Assembly (NCBI RefSeq): GCF_024206475.1
Contig: NZ_JAMBPR010000024.1
Coordinates: 54,258 to 118,257 of the forward strand
From: Paraburkholderia sp. CNPSo 3274
Lineage (GTDB): Bacteria; Pseudomonadota; Gammaproteobacteria; Burkholderiales; Burkholderiaceae
DNA: 64,000 nucleotides
Direction: 5' to 3'
Shown here: positions 1-9,244 of the stretch, piece after piece
How positions within the stretch are numbered: the stretch's first letter is position 1
Layout: every line of letters begins with the position of its first letter
The notes under the pieces: generated by a model
Told to the model about the DNA's origin: nothing
What the model saw: only the letters and a program-made list of their open reading frames with translations
Databases searched by the model: none
Program-made: the position numbers and the translations under genes

Positions 1-691
1 CGACCGCGCCGTAGCAGTCCATGATGGTGTCGTAGAAACCGGGGGCCAGATGGCGCGGGAAGACGACGAGCGGTGCATCGGCAAGATCGCGCAGGCTCAC
101 GGGGTCGTCGTGCCAGTCGTCGGACCACGGACCGCCAAGGCGCGCCGAAAGCGCCGAGGGCATGGCGATCACGAGCGGCTCGCGCGCGATCGGCTGGTAA
201 GCAAGCTGGGCCGCGTGGCGCGGCGGCACGGGTGCGATCACGAGGCCTGCATCGATGCGACCCGCCACCAGCTCTTCCACCTGCACGTCGCTTGTGGCTT
301 CGGCGAGCTGCAAGCGCACGCGCGGATAGCGCGCGCCGAAGTCGCGCAGCAAAAGCGGCAGCAAGCCATAGTCGGCGGTCGAAACGAAGGCCAGCGCGAG
401 CACGCCCGCCTCGCCGCGCGCGAGGCTCTGCGCGAGTGGCCGCAACGCTTCGGCGCTCGCCAACAGGCGCCTCACCTCCGGCAACAGATCGGCGCCCACT
501 GACGTCAGTTCCACCGAACGGCGCGTGCGCGCGAATAGCGCCACGCCCAGCGTCTCCTCCAGCGCGCGAATGGCCTGCGAGAGCGGCGGCTGTGTCATCG
601 ACAGGCGCGCCGCCGCGCGGCCGAAATGCTGCTCCTCGGCCACGGCGACGAAATAGCGAAGCTGGCGCAGATCGGGGATGGTCGGATTCAT
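1..691 (-). CDS. LysR-family transcriptional regulator (C-terminus outside window)
   Basis: The gene reads leftward and runs off the left edge, leaving about 230 of the usual ~300 residues. The N-terminus is a typical LysR winged HTH: it opens LRQLRYFVAVAEEQHFGRAA, followed by a conserved TQPPLSQAIRALEE recognition helix and LFARTRR. The rest is the start of the periplasmic-binding-like effector domain. Two in-frame ATGs (697 and 691) are possible; 691 is preferred because a GAGAG stretch lies eight bases upstream. It is divergent from ilvD across about 160 bp, the usual arrangement for a LysR protein that controls its divergent neighbour, but control of ilvD is only inferred. The effector cannot be predicted. 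Confidence 0.9.
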   Translation of the reverse strand, partial: MNPTIPDLRQLRYFVAVAEEQHFGRAAARLSMTQPPLSQAIRALEETLGVALFARTRRSVELTSVGADLLPEVRRLLASAEALRPLAQSLARGEAGVLALAFVSTADYGLLPLLLRDFGARYPRVRLQLAEATSDVQVEELVAGRIDAGLVIAPVPPRHAAQLAYQPIAREPLVIAMPSALSARLGGPWSDDWHDDPVSLRDLADAPLVVFPRHLAPGFYDTIMDCYGAV

Positions 692-850
692 CGGCATCGC
701 TCTCGTATTGATATGTTTTTCGACTCAATAGACCACGAATAATATATTGGACAGCGTCCTCGCGAAATCGCATGCTTCGATAGACAGGCCGGCGCTCCCC
801 ACATCAGAACGCATACCCGGCGTCCGAGACAAAATCCACCGGAGGTCCCC

Positions 851-2524
851 ATGCCCTATAACCGTCGTTCGAAGCGCATCACGCAAGGCGTCGCCCGTTC
901 GCCCAACCGTTCGATGTATTACGCGCTCGGCTACGAGAAGGCCGATTTCGATAAGCCGATGATCGGCGTCGCCAATGGCCATTCGACCATTACGCCGTGC
1001 AATGCCGGCCTGCAGCGCCTGACCGACGCGGCCGTCGGCGCCATCAAGCACGCCGACGCGAACCCGCAGACCTTTGGCACGCCCACGATCTCGGACGGCA
1101 TGTCGATGGGCACCGAGGGCATGAAGTACTCGCTCGTCTCGCGCGAAGTCATCGCAGACTGCATCGAGACCTGCGTGCAAGGCCAGTGGATGGACGGCGT
1201 GGTGGTGATTGGCGGCTGCGACAAGAACATGCCCGGCGGCATGATCGCGCTCGCGCGCATCAACGTGCCCGGCATCTACGTGTATGGCGGCACGATCCGC
1301 CCGGGTAACTGGAAGGGCCGTGCGCTCACCATCGTGTCGGCGTTCGAGGCCGTGGGCGAATTCACCGCGGGGCGCATGACCGAAGAAGATTTCGAAGGCG
1401 TCGAGAAAAACGCCTGCCCCTCCACGGGTTCTTGCGGCGGCATGTACACCGCGAACACGATGAGCTCGTCGTTCGAGGCGCTCGGCATGTCGCTCATGTA
1501 TTCGTCGACGATGGCCAACCCCGACGAGGAGAAAGTCGACTCGGCGGCGGAATCGGCGCGCGTGCTGGTCGAGGCCGTCAAGCAGGACCTCAAGCCGCGC
1601 GACATCATCACGAAGAAGTCGATCGAGAACGCCGTGGCGCTCATCATGGCGACTGGCGGCTCGACCAACGCCGTGCTGCACTATCTCGCCATCGCGCATG
1701 CCGCGGAAATCGAATGGACCATCGACGACTTCGAGCGCATGCGCAAGAAGGTGCCGGTGATCTGCGACCTGAAGCCTTCGGGCCAGTACGTCGCGACCGA
1801 CCTGCACGAGGCCGGCGGCATTCCGCAGGTGCTCAAGATCCTGCTCGACGCGGGCCTCCTGCATGGCGACTGCATCACCATCACCGGCAAGACCATCGCG
1901 GAAGAACTCAAGGACGTGCCGTCCACGCCGCGCGCGGACCAGAAGGTGATCTTCCCCATCAGCCAGGCGCTGTACAAGGAAGGCCATCTGGCGATCCTCA
2001 GGGGCAACCTCGCGACCGAGGGCGCCGTCGCCAAGATCACGGGCCTGAAGAATCCGGTCATCACGGGCCCCGCGCGCGTATTCGACGACGAGCAGAGCGC
2101 GATGGACGCCATCCTCGCAGACAAGATCAAGGCAGGCGACGTGGTCGTGCTGCGCTACCTCGGCCCGAAGGGCGGGCCCGGCATGCCGGAAATGCTCGCG
2201 CCGACTTCGGCGATCATCGGCAAGGGACTTGGGGAGACGGTTGGGCTCATCACCGATGGGCGCTTCTCGGGCGGCACCTGGGGCATGGTGGTGGGCCACG
2301 TCGCGCCGGAAGCGTTTGAAGGCGGCACGATCGCGCTCGTGCAGGAAGGCGACTCGATCACCATCGACGCTCACACGCTCCTGCTGCAACTGAACGTGGA
2401 CGACGCCGAACTCGCGCGCCGGCGCGCGGCGTGGAAGCAGCCCGCGCCGCGCTACACACGCGGTGTCATGGCGAAGTATGCGGCGCTCGCGCGCCCGGCT
2501 AACCTGGGCGCGGTGACGGGCTAG
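851..2524 (+). CDS. ilvD: Dihydroxy-acid dehydratase
   Basis: Cytoplasmic Fe-S enzyme that dehydrates 2,3-dihydroxy-isovalerate and 2,3-dihydroxy-3-methylvalerate to the 2-keto acids, the third shared step of valine, isoleucine and leucine synthesis. The 557 residues are full length for the short IlvD class. Cys50 (TPCNAGL), Cys123 (CDKNMPGG) and Cys195 (STGSCGGMYTAN) sit where the cluster ligands of the [2Fe-2S] type lie, and LITDGRFSGGTWG is the conserved C-terminal motif. A GGAGG Shine-Dalgarno lies seven bases before the ATG. Related sugar-acid dehydratases share the fold, but the N-terminal sequence is that of the Burkholderia biosynthetic enzyme. It is transcribed alone and ends before a strong terminator. 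Confidence 0.96.
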   Translation: MPYNRRSKRITQGVARSPNRSMYYALGYEKADFDKPMIGVANGHSTITPCNAGLQRLTDAAVGAIKHADANPQTFGTPTISDGMSMGTEGMKYSLVSREVIADCIETCVQGQWMDGVVVIGGCDKNMPGGMIALARINVPGIYVYGGTIRPGNWKGRALTIVSAFEAVGEFTAGRMTEEDFEGVEKNACPSTGSCGGMYTANTMSSSFEALGMSLMYSSTMANPDEEKVDSAAESARVLVEAVKQDLKPRDIITKKSIENAVALIMATGGSTNAVLHYLAIAHAAEIEWTIDDFERMRKKVPVICDLKPSGQYVATDLHEAGGIPQVLKILLDAGLLHGDCITITGKTIAEELKDVPSTPRADQKVIFPISQALYKEGHLAILRGNLATEGAVAKITGLKNPVITGPARVFDDEQSAMDAILADKIKAGDVVVLRYLGPKGGPGMPEMLAPTSAIIGKGLGETVGLITDGRFSGGTWGMVVGHVAPEAFEGGTIALVQEGDSITIDAHTLLLQLNVDDAELARRRAAWKQPAPRYTRGVMAKYAALARPANLGAVTG

Positions 2525-2580
2525 GCGGGGCTGAGCCGCGCCGGCGAGGGCCAGGCGCCGCTCGAATCTCGACCCGCAGT

Positions 2581-2622
2581 AAAGCAAAGGGCGCACGTCC
2601 AGGACGTGCGCCCTTTGCTTTT
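2581..2622 (+). terminator. Rho-independent terminator after ilvD
   Basis: A perfect 20-bp inverted repeat (2581-2600 and 2602-2621) around a single central base, rich in GC in the middle and running into TTTTATAAT. It lies 57 bp after the ilvD stop and 45 bp before the cytochrome gene. Confidence 0.85.
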
Positions 2623-2666
2623 ATAATGCGACGACACAGCCGGCGCATACGCTGGCGGAGACCAGT

Positions 2667-3026
2667 ATGAAACGGAAGTCGCAAGCGAAGAACAAGACAG
2701 CGACGCTCGCCGCCGCGCTCGCCATCGGCACTGCCGGCGCACTCGGGGCAGCCCCGGCCCGCGCGCAGCATGGACCCACCGGCCTCGCGCTCGCCCAGCA
2801 GCAGAACTGCATGAGCTGCCATTCGGTGACCCGCAATTTCATGGGTCCCGCCCTGCGCGATGTCGCCGCGAAGTACGCGGGCAAGCCCGACGCGCAGACC
2901 TATCTCACCCACAAGATTCTGGAAGGCAGCACCGGCGTGTGGGGCACAGTGCAGATGCCGGCCAACACGCAGCTGAACCCCGGTCAGGCGGCCCAGCTCG
3001 CGAACTGGATCCTCACGCTCAAGTGA
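2667..3026 (+). CDS. Small periplasmic class I cytochrome c
   Basis: A 119-residue protein with a basic N-terminus and an alanine-rich hydrophobic signal peptide (roughly residues 1-33, likely cleaved after ARA). The heme-binding CMSCH motif is at residues 48-52 and the likely axial methionine is Met97 (GTVQMPAN), the arrangement of cytochrome c551/c552. It would carry electrons in the periplasm; the partner cannot be told. A GGAG lies upstream of the ATG. It is a single gene between the ilvD terminator and the convergent pepA-holC unit. Confidence 0.92.
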   Translation: MKRKSQAKNKTATLAAALAIGTAGALGAAPARAQHGPTGLALAQQQNCMSCHSVTRNFMGPALRDVAAKYAGKPDAQTYLTHKILEGSTGVWGTVQMPANTQLNPGQAAQLANWILTLK

Positions 3027-3082
3027 GGCGACGGTGTGACGGCGCGGGCGCTGGGTGAGCCCTCGCCGCACACTCGGCTGAA

Positions 3083-3484
3083 TCAGGCCGAAGGCGGTCG
3101 CCCCGCGCGCGCCGCCAACTCTTCGCGCACGGCGGCCTTCACCCAGTTCTTGAGTTCCGTTTCGAGCGCGAGACCGATTTCGCGCGACACCTGGCCCACG
3201 AGCCAGTTCGTATGTTCCTGCATCGCGGCGCCGCAGCGCGCCTCGATCACGGCGCGGCCTTCGCCGGTGAGCCAGGTCAGGCAACGGCCTTGCAGGCGCT
3301 CGACGAGTGCGTCGGCGTCGTGCGCGAAAAGGCCCTCCTCGCGCTCGGCCACGGCGGCCTTGACGGCAGCGGCCGTCGCGCTCTTCGCCTCTTCGACGTT
3401 GTGCGCGCGCAGCGGATTGCCGGCCACCATCACCTCGTTCAAGAGCGGAATCGCAGCACCTTCCGAGTCGTGCATGCCGGACAT
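3083..3484 (-). CDS. DUF2486-like protein downstream of holC
   Basis: A 133-residue soluble, alanine- and glutamate-rich, probably helical protein. The reading frame stays open far upstream, but GGAGGT five bases before the ATG at 3484 fixes the start, giving MSGMHDSEGAAIP. It follows holC by 59 bp on the same strand. A small protein of this kind behind holC is typical of Burkholderia, where it is called DUF2486. Function is unknown; the C-terminal half (about residues 50-133) looks amphipathic and helical. The family name rests on context and memory of the family. Confidence 0.75.
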   Translation of the reverse strand: MSGMHDSEGAAIPLLNEVMVAGNPLRAHNVEEAKSATAAAVKAAVAEREEGLFAHDADALVERLQGRCLTWLTGEGRAVIEARCGAAMQEHTNWLVGQVSREIGLALETELKNWVKAAVREELAARAGRPPSA

Positions 3485-3543
3485 GTCTACCTCCATCGAT
3501 CGGGGCAGTCGGCCTCGCGCCGGTACGCCTCTCGCGTCCGGCC

Positions 3544-3960
3544 TTAGCCGCCCTGCTTGTAGTTGTTGAGCGCGTAACCGCGGTCGCGGTAGAAACGATA
3601 GCGCTCCCGGCCCGACGCGAGTTCGTCGGGCGCATCGCCAACCACTTCGAGCAGGCGCTCGAAGCGTGCGAACTGAGGGGGGACTTCCGCGCCGAGATTG
3701 AGCAGCACACGATGATGCGGCGCACGCTCGAGATCTGTTGCCAGCACGATGGGCGATTCGCCCGCGTGCGGGCTTTCGGCCATGCAGTGCGGCACGAAGT
3801 CGAGCGGCGAAAAGGTCCACAACATTTCGTCGAACGCGCGCAGGCGCGCAGGCTCGGCCAGCACGACCGCCTGCTGGCCCGCCTGATACGCCTTGCGCGC
3901 GAGGCGGCACGCATACAGCAGCGAGTCGCCGACGTTCGTGTGGAAATCGATGCGCGTCAT
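3544..3960 (-). CDS. holC: DNA polymerase III chi subunit
   Basis: Chi links the clamp-loader complex (through psi) to single-stranded-DNA-binding protein at the replication fork. The 138-residue protein has the family's opening (MTRIDFHTNVGDSLLYACRLARKA) and core features such as a SPLDFVPH stretch and an NLGAEVPP stretch. It is downstream of pepA by 52 bp, the pepA-holC order common in proteobacteria, and shares its direction. Confidence 0.92.
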   Translation of the reverse strand: MTRIDFHTNVGDSLLYACRLARKAYQAGQQAVVLAEPARLRAFDEMLWTFSPLDFVPHCMAESPHAGESPIVLATDLERAPHHRVLLNLGAEVPPQFARFERLLEVVGDAPDELASGRERYRFYRDRGYALNNYKQGG

Positions 3961-4012
3961 GCCCCCACCACTTTACACACCGTTAGGTGCGCAGCAATCG
4001 CCATACCTGCCC

Positions 4013-5524
4013 TCATTGCGCCGCGCGATCGATCAAGAACTGGGCGAGCAGCGGCACCGGACGGCCCGTTGCACCCTTAGCCGCGCCGCTCTTCCACGCC
4101 GTGCCCGCGATGTCGAGGTGCGCCCACGGGTAGTTTTCGGTGAAACGCGAGAGGAAGCACGCCGCGGTCACGCTACCCGCCGGACGCCCGCCGATGTTGG
4201 CGAGGTCGGCAAAGTTCGACTTGAGCTGGTCCTGATACTCGTCGTCGAGCGGCAGGCGCCAGGCCGGATCGTTCGCTTCGCGCGAAGCGTCGAGCATTTC
4301 GCCCGCGAGTGCGTCGTCCTTCGAGAAAAGGCCGCTGTTGTGATGGCCGAGCGCGATGATGCAAGCGCCCGTGAGCGTGGCGATGTCGACCACCGCGGCC
4401 GGCTTGAAGCGCTCGGCATAGGTGAGCGCGTCGCACAGGATCAGGCGGCCTTCTGCGTCGGTGTTGAGCACTTCGACCGTGAGGCCCGCCATCGTCGTGA
4501 CGATGTCACCCGGCTTCGTGGCGTTGCCGGCGGGCATGTTCTCGCAGGTCGGGATGATGCCGATCACGTTGAGCTTGAGCCCCATTTCGGCGACCGCGCG
4601 GATCGTGCCGAGCACCGAGCCCGCGCCGCACATGTCGTACTTCATCTCGTCCATGCCTTCGCCCGGCTTGAGCGAAATGCCGCCCGTATCGAACGTGATG
4701 CCCTTGCCGACCAGCACGATGGGCGCGGCCTTGACGCTTGCGCCCTGATAGTGCAGCACGATGAACTGCGGTGGCTCGACCGAGCCCTTTGTTACGGAAA
4801 GAAACGAACCCATCTTGAGCGTTTCGATCTGGCGCTGGCCGAGCACCTCGACCTTGAGCTTCCAGTCGCGCGCGAGCTTCTTGGCCGTGGCCGCGAGATA
4901 GGTCGGCGTGCAGACGTTGCCCGGCAGATTGCCGAGGTCGCGCGTGAGGTCCATGCCGTTGGCGAGCGCGACAGACTGCTTCGCCGCAACCTTCGCGGCC
5001 TTCTCGTCGGCAGCGTCGATGCTGAAGACCACGCGCTTGAGGGCCCGCTGCGAGACGTCGGGCTTGCTCTTCATCTGCGTGAAGCGATAGGTCTCGTTGC
5101 GCAGCGCGAGAATCGCGGTGCGCACGCCCCAGTCGCCCGCGCGCTCCTTCACCGGCAATTGCGCGAGCGTGAAGGTGACCTGTGCGATTTTCGTGCCGAG
5201 GATCGCGCGCCAGGCGGCCTTGACCGCGTCGCCGTAAGCCTTCTGGCCGAACGCGTCCTGCTTGCCGAGACCGACGAGCAGCACGCGCGAGGCGCCGATA
5301 CCGCTCACTTCCGGCAGGAACAGCGTGGAGCCTGCCTTGCCGTCGATGTCGCCGGCCTTGACGACGCGCGCGATTGCGCCGCCAATGGCGCTGTCGATCG
5401 CGAACGCCGCGCCCGAAAGGGTTTGCGCCTCGAACACGCCGACTACGACACAATCCGACTTGCCAGTCAGGAAGGGGCCGTCCCCGCCTTTGCTCCAGTC
5501 ACAGGCTTTTATGCTAAAGTCCAT
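4013..5524 (-). CDS. pepA: Cytosol (leucyl) aminopeptidase, family M17
   Basis: A di-metal hexameric aminopeptidase that removes N-terminal residues from peptides; some PepA proteins also bind DNA. The 503 residues match the family. The C-terminal catalytic domain carries VGKGITFDTGG (Lys274, Asp279), MKYDMCG (Asp297) and the signature NTDAEGR at 354-360 (Asp356, Glu358), supplying all five metal ligands. It heads the leftward pepA-holC-DUF2486 unit and is divergent from lptF across about 134 bp, a conserved arrangement in beta- and gammaproteobacteria. Confidence 0.96.
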   Translation of the reverse strand: MDFSIKACDWSKGGDGPFLTGKSDCVVVGVFEAQTLSGAAFAIDSAIGGAIARVVKAGDIDGKAGSTLFLPEVSGIGASRVLLVGLGKQDAFGQKAYGDAVKAAWRAILGTKIAQVTFTLAQLPVKERAGDWGVRTAILALRNETYRFTQMKSKPDVSQRALKRVVFSIDAADEKAAKVAAKQSVALANGMDLTRDLGNLPGNVCTPTYLAATAKKLARDWKLKVEVLGQRQIETLKMGSFLSVTKGSVEPPQFIVLHYQGASVKAAPIVLVGKGITFDTGGISLKPGEGMDEMKYDMCGAGSVLGTIRAVAEMGLKLNVIGIIPTCENMPAGNATKPGDIVTTMAGLTVEVLNTDAEGRLILCDALTYAERFKPAAVVDIATLTGACIIALGHHNSGLFSKDDALAGEMLDASREANDPAWRLPLDDEYQDQLKSNFADLANIGGRPAGSVTAACFLSRFTENYPWAHLDIAGTAWKSGAAKGATGRPVPLLAQFLIDRAAQ

Positions 5525-5658
5525 CGCGCTTGTCCTCGGATAAAATCAGGGCTTAGGATGAAAGCCGCAATTATCCGCTATTTTTCCCGCGGCGGCTCCT
5601 GGGCGGTTGCGCGAGCTGCGCGCCTCCCGGCACGGTCCGCCCGCCCTGCCCATCGAGA

Positions 5659-6759
5659 ATGATCTTCGAACGTTCCCTGCAGCGCGAACTCGCGTACACG
5701 GCCGGCGCCGTGTTCATGGTTCTGCTCACGATCATGCTGACGACGATGATGATCCGCATCGTCGGCTTCGCCGCGTCCGGTCAGATCGACCCGCGCGACG
5801 TGCTGGTGCTGATCGGACTCACCGTGATCGGCTACATGGCCGTCATGCTCATCGTCACGCTCTTCGTGTCGATCCTGTTTGTCCTCACGCGCTGGTACAA
5901 GGATTCCGAAATGGTCGTGTGGCTCTCCTCCGGGGTGAGCCTCACGCGCCTGATCAAACCGGTCGCCACCTTTGCCGCGCCGATCATCCTGCTCATCGTG
6001 TTCTTCGCGTTCATCGGCTGGCCGTGGTCGAATGCGCAAAGCAAGCTCATTCGCGCGCGCTTCCAGCAGCGCGATGAAGTCTCGCTGCTGGCTCCCGGCC
6101 AGTTCCGCGAATCGCCCACCACGCACCGCGTGTTCTTCATCGAGAGCATGAGCCCCGACCAGGGGCGCGTGGAGAACGTGTTCGTCACGAGCACGGAAAA
6201 CGGCAAGGTGAGCGTGATCGTCTCGAAGACGGGCCACACCGAAACCATGAAGAGCGGCGACCGCTTCGTCGTGCTCGAAAACGGCCGCCGCTACGACGGC
6301 GAGCCTGGCCACCCGGACTTTCGCATCAGCGAGTTCCAGCGTTATGGCGTGAAGATCACGAGCCAGCCGCTGGTGAACACGCCCTCGGCGAGCACCACGT
6401 CCACGCCGGGCCTCCTGCGCCACCCGACCAACGACAACCTGGGCGAACTCGCCTGGCGCGCCGGCCTGCCGCTCATCGCGATCAACCTGATGCTGCTCGG
6501 CATTCCGCTTGCGTACCAGAACCCGCGCCGCAGCCGCACGATCAATCTCGTGATGGCGGTGCTGATCTACCTCACTTATTCGAACCTGCTCAACGTCGTG
6601 CAGTCGCAGATCGAGCAAGGCAAGATGCCCTTCGGCGTCGGTCTCGTCTTGCTGCACGCAGTGGTGCTCGCGCTCGTCGTGTTCATCTTCTGGATACGCG
6701 TGCGCAACCGGCCGCTCTTTACACGTGCGATGTTCCGGCGCGCCTCTCCTGGAAACTGA
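5659..6759 (+). CDS. lptF: LPS export permease LptF
   Basis: An inner-membrane subunit of the LptB2FG transporter that extracts lipopolysaccharide and passes it to LptC. The 366-residue protein has the YjgP/YjgQ layout: three N-terminal membrane segments (about residues 15-125), a periplasmic beta-jellyroll region (about 130-270), then three C-terminal segments. It opens MIFERSLQRELAYTAGAVF, as LptF does. It is followed after 15 bp by lptG, which forms the heterodimer with it. Confidence 0.95.
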   Translation: MIFERSLQRELAYTAGAVFMVLLTIMLTTMMIRIVGFAASGQIDPRDVLVLIGLTVIGYMAVMLIVTLFVSILFVLTRWYKDSEMVVWLSSGVSLTRLIKPVATFAAPIILLIVFFAFIGWPWSNAQSKLIRARFQQRDEVSLLAPGQFRESPTTHRVFFIESMSPDQGRVENVFVTSTENGKVSVIVSKTGHTETMKSGDRFVVLENGRRYDGEPGHPDFRISEFQRYGVKITSQPLVNTPSASTTSTPGLLRHPTNDNLGELAWRAGLPLIAINLMLLGIPLAYQNPRRSRTINLVMAVLIYLTYSNLLNVVQSQIEQGKMPFGVGLVLLHAVVLALVVFIFWIRVRNRPLFTRAMFRRASPGN

Positions 6760-6774
6760 GAGGGAAACTGAACA

Positions 6775-7923
6775 ATGCGCATCTACGAAAAATACTTCGC
6801 TCGCCAGGTCTACCTGGCGTTCATCTTCATTCTGTTCGCCTTCTCCGGCCTGTTCTTCTTCTTCGACCTCATCAACGAGCTGAACTCGGTCGGCCACGGC
6901 AACTACAAATTCCAGTACGCGGTGCTGCGCGTGGCGCTCCAGGCGCCCTCGCGGCTCTACGAGATCATCCCGGTCGCAGCGCTCATCGCCGCGATCTACG
7001 TGTTCGCGCAAATGGCCGCGAATTCCGAGTACACGATCTTTCGTGTGTCGGGTCTCGCCACGAACCAGGCGCTGCGCTCGCTGCTCAAGATCGGCGTGCC
7101 GCTCGTGCTGCTCACCTACTTGATCGGCGAAGTCGTCGGCCCTTACACCGATCAGCTCTCCGAGCGCGTGCGTCTCGAGGCGTTGGGCTCGGCCGTGTCG
7201 AGCAACTTCCAGTCGGGTGTGTGGGTGAAGGACACGCTCACCGCGCGTGCCGACGGCGAGCAGGTCACGCGCTTCGTGAACGTCGGCGAACTGCTGCCCG
7301 ACGCGACCATCACGAACGTGCGCATCTACGAATTCGATTCGCAGTTCCGGCTCTCCAACGTGCGGCTCGCGAAGAGCGGCACGTTCCAGCCGCCGGGTCA
7401 CTGGCTGCTCAAGGACGTGACCGATACGCAACTGATCGGCGTGCCGCCGCCGCAGAACCAGCCGGTCGATGCGCTCAATCCGATCTATCGCGCGCAGCAG
7501 ACCTCGGCGCCCGAATATTCGCTGCGCTCGGAACTCACGCCGAACATTCTCTCGGTGCTGCTCGTTTCGCCCGACCGGATGTCGATGTTCAACCTGTTCC
7601 GCTACATCCAGCATCTAACCGAGAACCATCAGGACGCGCAGCGCTACCAGATTGCGTTCTGGCGCAAGCTGCTCTACCCGTTCGCCGTGTTCGTGATGCT
7701 CGTGCTCTCGCTGCCGTTCGCGTATCTGCACACGCGCGCCGGCGTGGTGGGCATGAAGGTGTTTGGCGGGATCATGCTCGGCATGAGCTTCCAGCTCGTC
7801 AATACGCTGTTCTCGCACGTGGGTACACTGAACACCTGGCCCGCGCCGCTCACAGCGGCGACACCAGGGCTCATCTACCTCGTGGTTGGGCTGATCGGAC
7901 TCAGATGGGTCGACCGGCATTGA
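6775..7923 (+). CDS. lptG: LPS export permease LptG
   Basis: Partner of LptF in the LptB2FGC lipopolysaccharide exporter. The 382 residues open MRIYEKYFARQVYLAFIFIL and show the same six-segment, jellyroll-in-the-middle layout. Residues around 85-95 (EYTIFRVSGLATNQA) resemble the coupling-helix region that contacts LptB. It starts 15 bp after lptF, so the two are almost certainly cotranscribed. Confidence 0.95.
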   Translation: MRIYEKYFARQVYLAFIFILFAFSGLFFFFDLINELNSVGHGNYKFQYAVLRVALQAPSRLYEIIPVAALIAAIYVFAQMAANSEYTIFRVSGLATNQALRSLLKIGVPLVLLTYLIGEVVGPYTDQLSERVRLEALGSAVSSNFQSGVWVKDTLTARADGEQVTRFVNVGELLPDATITNVRIYEFDSQFRLSNVRLAKSGTFQPPGHWLLKDVTDTQLIGVPPPQNQPVDALNPIYRAQQTSAPEYSLRSELTPNILSVLLVSPDRMSMFNLFRYIQHLTENHQDAQRYQIAFWRKLLYPFAVFVMLVLSLPFAYLHTRAGVVGMKVFGGIMLGMSFQLVNTLFSHVGTLNTWPAPLTAATPGLIYLVVGLIGLRWVDRH

Positions 7924-7965
7924 TGCCGGAAGCGTTCGGCCGCTAACTCTCACAGGCTCGCCAGC

Positions 7966-8343
7966 ATGGGCACGCACGGCATGATTCTCTTCGGCCACGG
8001 CGCGCGCGACGCGCGCTGGCAAGAGCCGTTTCAGCGCCTGGCCGCGAAGCTCGCCGCCGCGCGCGGCGATGCGGGTCCGGTGGGCCTCGCCTTTCTCGAA
8101 CTCATGACACCGAGCCTGCCTGATGCCATCGCCGGGCAGGCCGCGGCAGGCTGCGACACGATCACGGTCGTGCCGGTGTTCTTTGGCCAGGGCGGCCACG
8201 TGCGCCGCGATCTGCCCGCGCTGATCGCGCAATGCCAGAGCGAGCATCCTGGTGTGCACCTGCGTTGTGCGGGCGCCGTCGGCGAGGACGATGCGGTGCT
8301 CGATGCGATCGTGCGGTACTGCATCGACAACGAACGCGACTAA
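7966..8343 (+). CDS. CbiX/SirB-type sirohydrochlorin chelatase
   Basis: A 125-residue single-domain class II chelatase. The N-terminus has ILFGHGARD, with the metal-binding histidine typical of the CbiX family, and the middle has VVPVFFGQGGHVRRDLP, the second conserved histidine segment. Proteins of this size insert Co or Fe(II) into sirohydrochlorin. The adjacent cobA and the cys genes suggest it makes siroheme for CysI, but cobalt use cannot be excluded. It follows lptG by 42 bp and may be read from the lpt promoter. The facing cobA ends just beyond a shared terminator. Confidence 0.85.
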   Translation: MGTHGMILFGHGARDARWQEPFQRLAAKLAAARGDAGPVGLAFLELMTPSLPDAIAGQAAAGCDTITVVPVFFGQGGHVRRDLPALIAQCQSEHPGVHLRCAGAVGEDDAVLDAIVRYCIDNERD

Positions 8344-8358
8344 AACCGCTCACGCATA

Positions 8359-8390
8359 AAAACGGGCTCGCTTTTCAGCGAGCCCGTTTT
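8359..8390. terminator. Bidirectional terminator between the chelatase gene and cobA
   Basis: A perfect 14-bp stem (8359-8372 and 8377-8390) with a TTTC loop and A/T-rich ends on both sides (AAAA before, TTTT after), so it can act in both directions for these convergent genes. Confidence 0.85.
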
Positions 8391-8417
8391 GCTTTCTTAG
8401 TCTATTTCGCGTGGCGC

Positions 8418-9206
8418 TTATGCCGCGGCGCGACGGCCTCGATGGTCGTCCTGCGCTTCATCCTCGCGTTGCGCCTGCCCTGAGCGTTCGGCGAACGCAT
8501 CGCCGATCATGAGCAGGCTCGGCTGCGCCGGGTCGAGCCATTCCTGCGCCTCACCTGCTGCGAGACCTGCCAGCGTCAGCGTGAGCGTGCGCTCGCGCGC
8601 GGTGCTGCAAGCTTCGACGATCGCCACCGGCGTGGCGCCCGCGCGGCCCGCCTCGATGAGCTGGCGCGCGATCTCGGGCGCGCTGTCGCGGCCCATGTAG
8701 AACACGAGCGAATCGGCGTTGACCCGCTCGCGAATCTCCTCGCTGTCCGCCGCGCGCGAATACGTGGCGAGCGCGACGCTGCGCGCCACGCCGCGCAGCG
8801 TGAGCGAGCGTTGCAGCGTAGCCGCACTTGCCAACGCTGCCGTGATGCCCGGCACGACTTCGAACTCGATGCCCGCCGCTTCGAGCGCGCGCATTTCCTC
8901 GTCGGCACGGCCGAACAGCATCGGGTCGCCGCCCTTCAGACGCACGACCACCGCGTGCTCGCGCGCCGCATCGACGAGTTGCTTGTTGATGAAGTGCTGC
9001 GCCGTGGAGCGCTGCCCACAGCGCTTGCCGACCGCGATGAACTTCGCGGTTTGCGGCGCGTACTCGAGCATGGCGGGCTCGACGAGCGCGTCGTGCAGCA
9101 CGACGTCAGCGCTCGCGAGCAGCCGTGCGCCGCGCACCGTGATGAGGTCCGCCGCGCCCGGTCCCGCGCCGATCAGATATACCTTGCCCATTTGCTTCGA
9201 ATCCAT
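8418..9206 (-). CDS. cobA: Uroporphyrinogen-III C-methyltransferase (SUMT)
   Basis: Methylates uroporphyrinogen III at C2 and C7 with SAM to give precorrin-2, the entry to siroheme and cobalamin. Family motifs are KVYLIGAGPGAADLITVRG at the N-terminus, the VVRLKGGDPMLFGR loop and the EVVPGITAALA segment. About 262 residues from the ATG at 9206; ATG 9191 (MGKVYLIG) is equally possible because neither has a good ribosome site. The protein lacks the precorrin-2 dehydrogenase domain of full CysG, so that activity must come from elsewhere. It lies 38 bp after cysN on the same strand, which ties it to siroheme supply for CysI. The last ~20 residues are a charged tail. Confidence 0.93.
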   Translation of the reverse strand: MDSKQMGKVYLIGAGPGAADLITVRGARLLASADVVLHDALVEPAMLEYAPQTAKFIAVGKRCGQRSTAQHFINKQLVDAAREHAVVVRLKGGDPMLFGRADEEMRALEAAGIEFEVVPGITAALASAATLQRSLTLRGVARSVALATYSRAADSEEIRERVNADSLVFYMGRDSAPEIARQLIEAGRAGATPVAIVEACSTARERTLTLTLAGLAAGEAQEWLDPAQPSLLMIGDAFAERSGQAQREDEAQDDHRGRRAAA

Positions 9207-9244
9207 TGTTGCGACCGCGCGCGGCCGCAACCTTGCGCAGCGCT

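Noticed and set aside
725..2596. Long minus-strand frame opposite ilvD
   Set aside because: Histidine/arginine-rich shadow of the ilvD coding strand; no domains or ribosome site.
5578..7614. 678-codon minus-strand frame opposite lptF-lptG
   Set aside because: Composition (Glu, His, Arg, Asp) is typical of antisense frames in GC-rich genes; lptF and lptG are unmistakable on the other strand.
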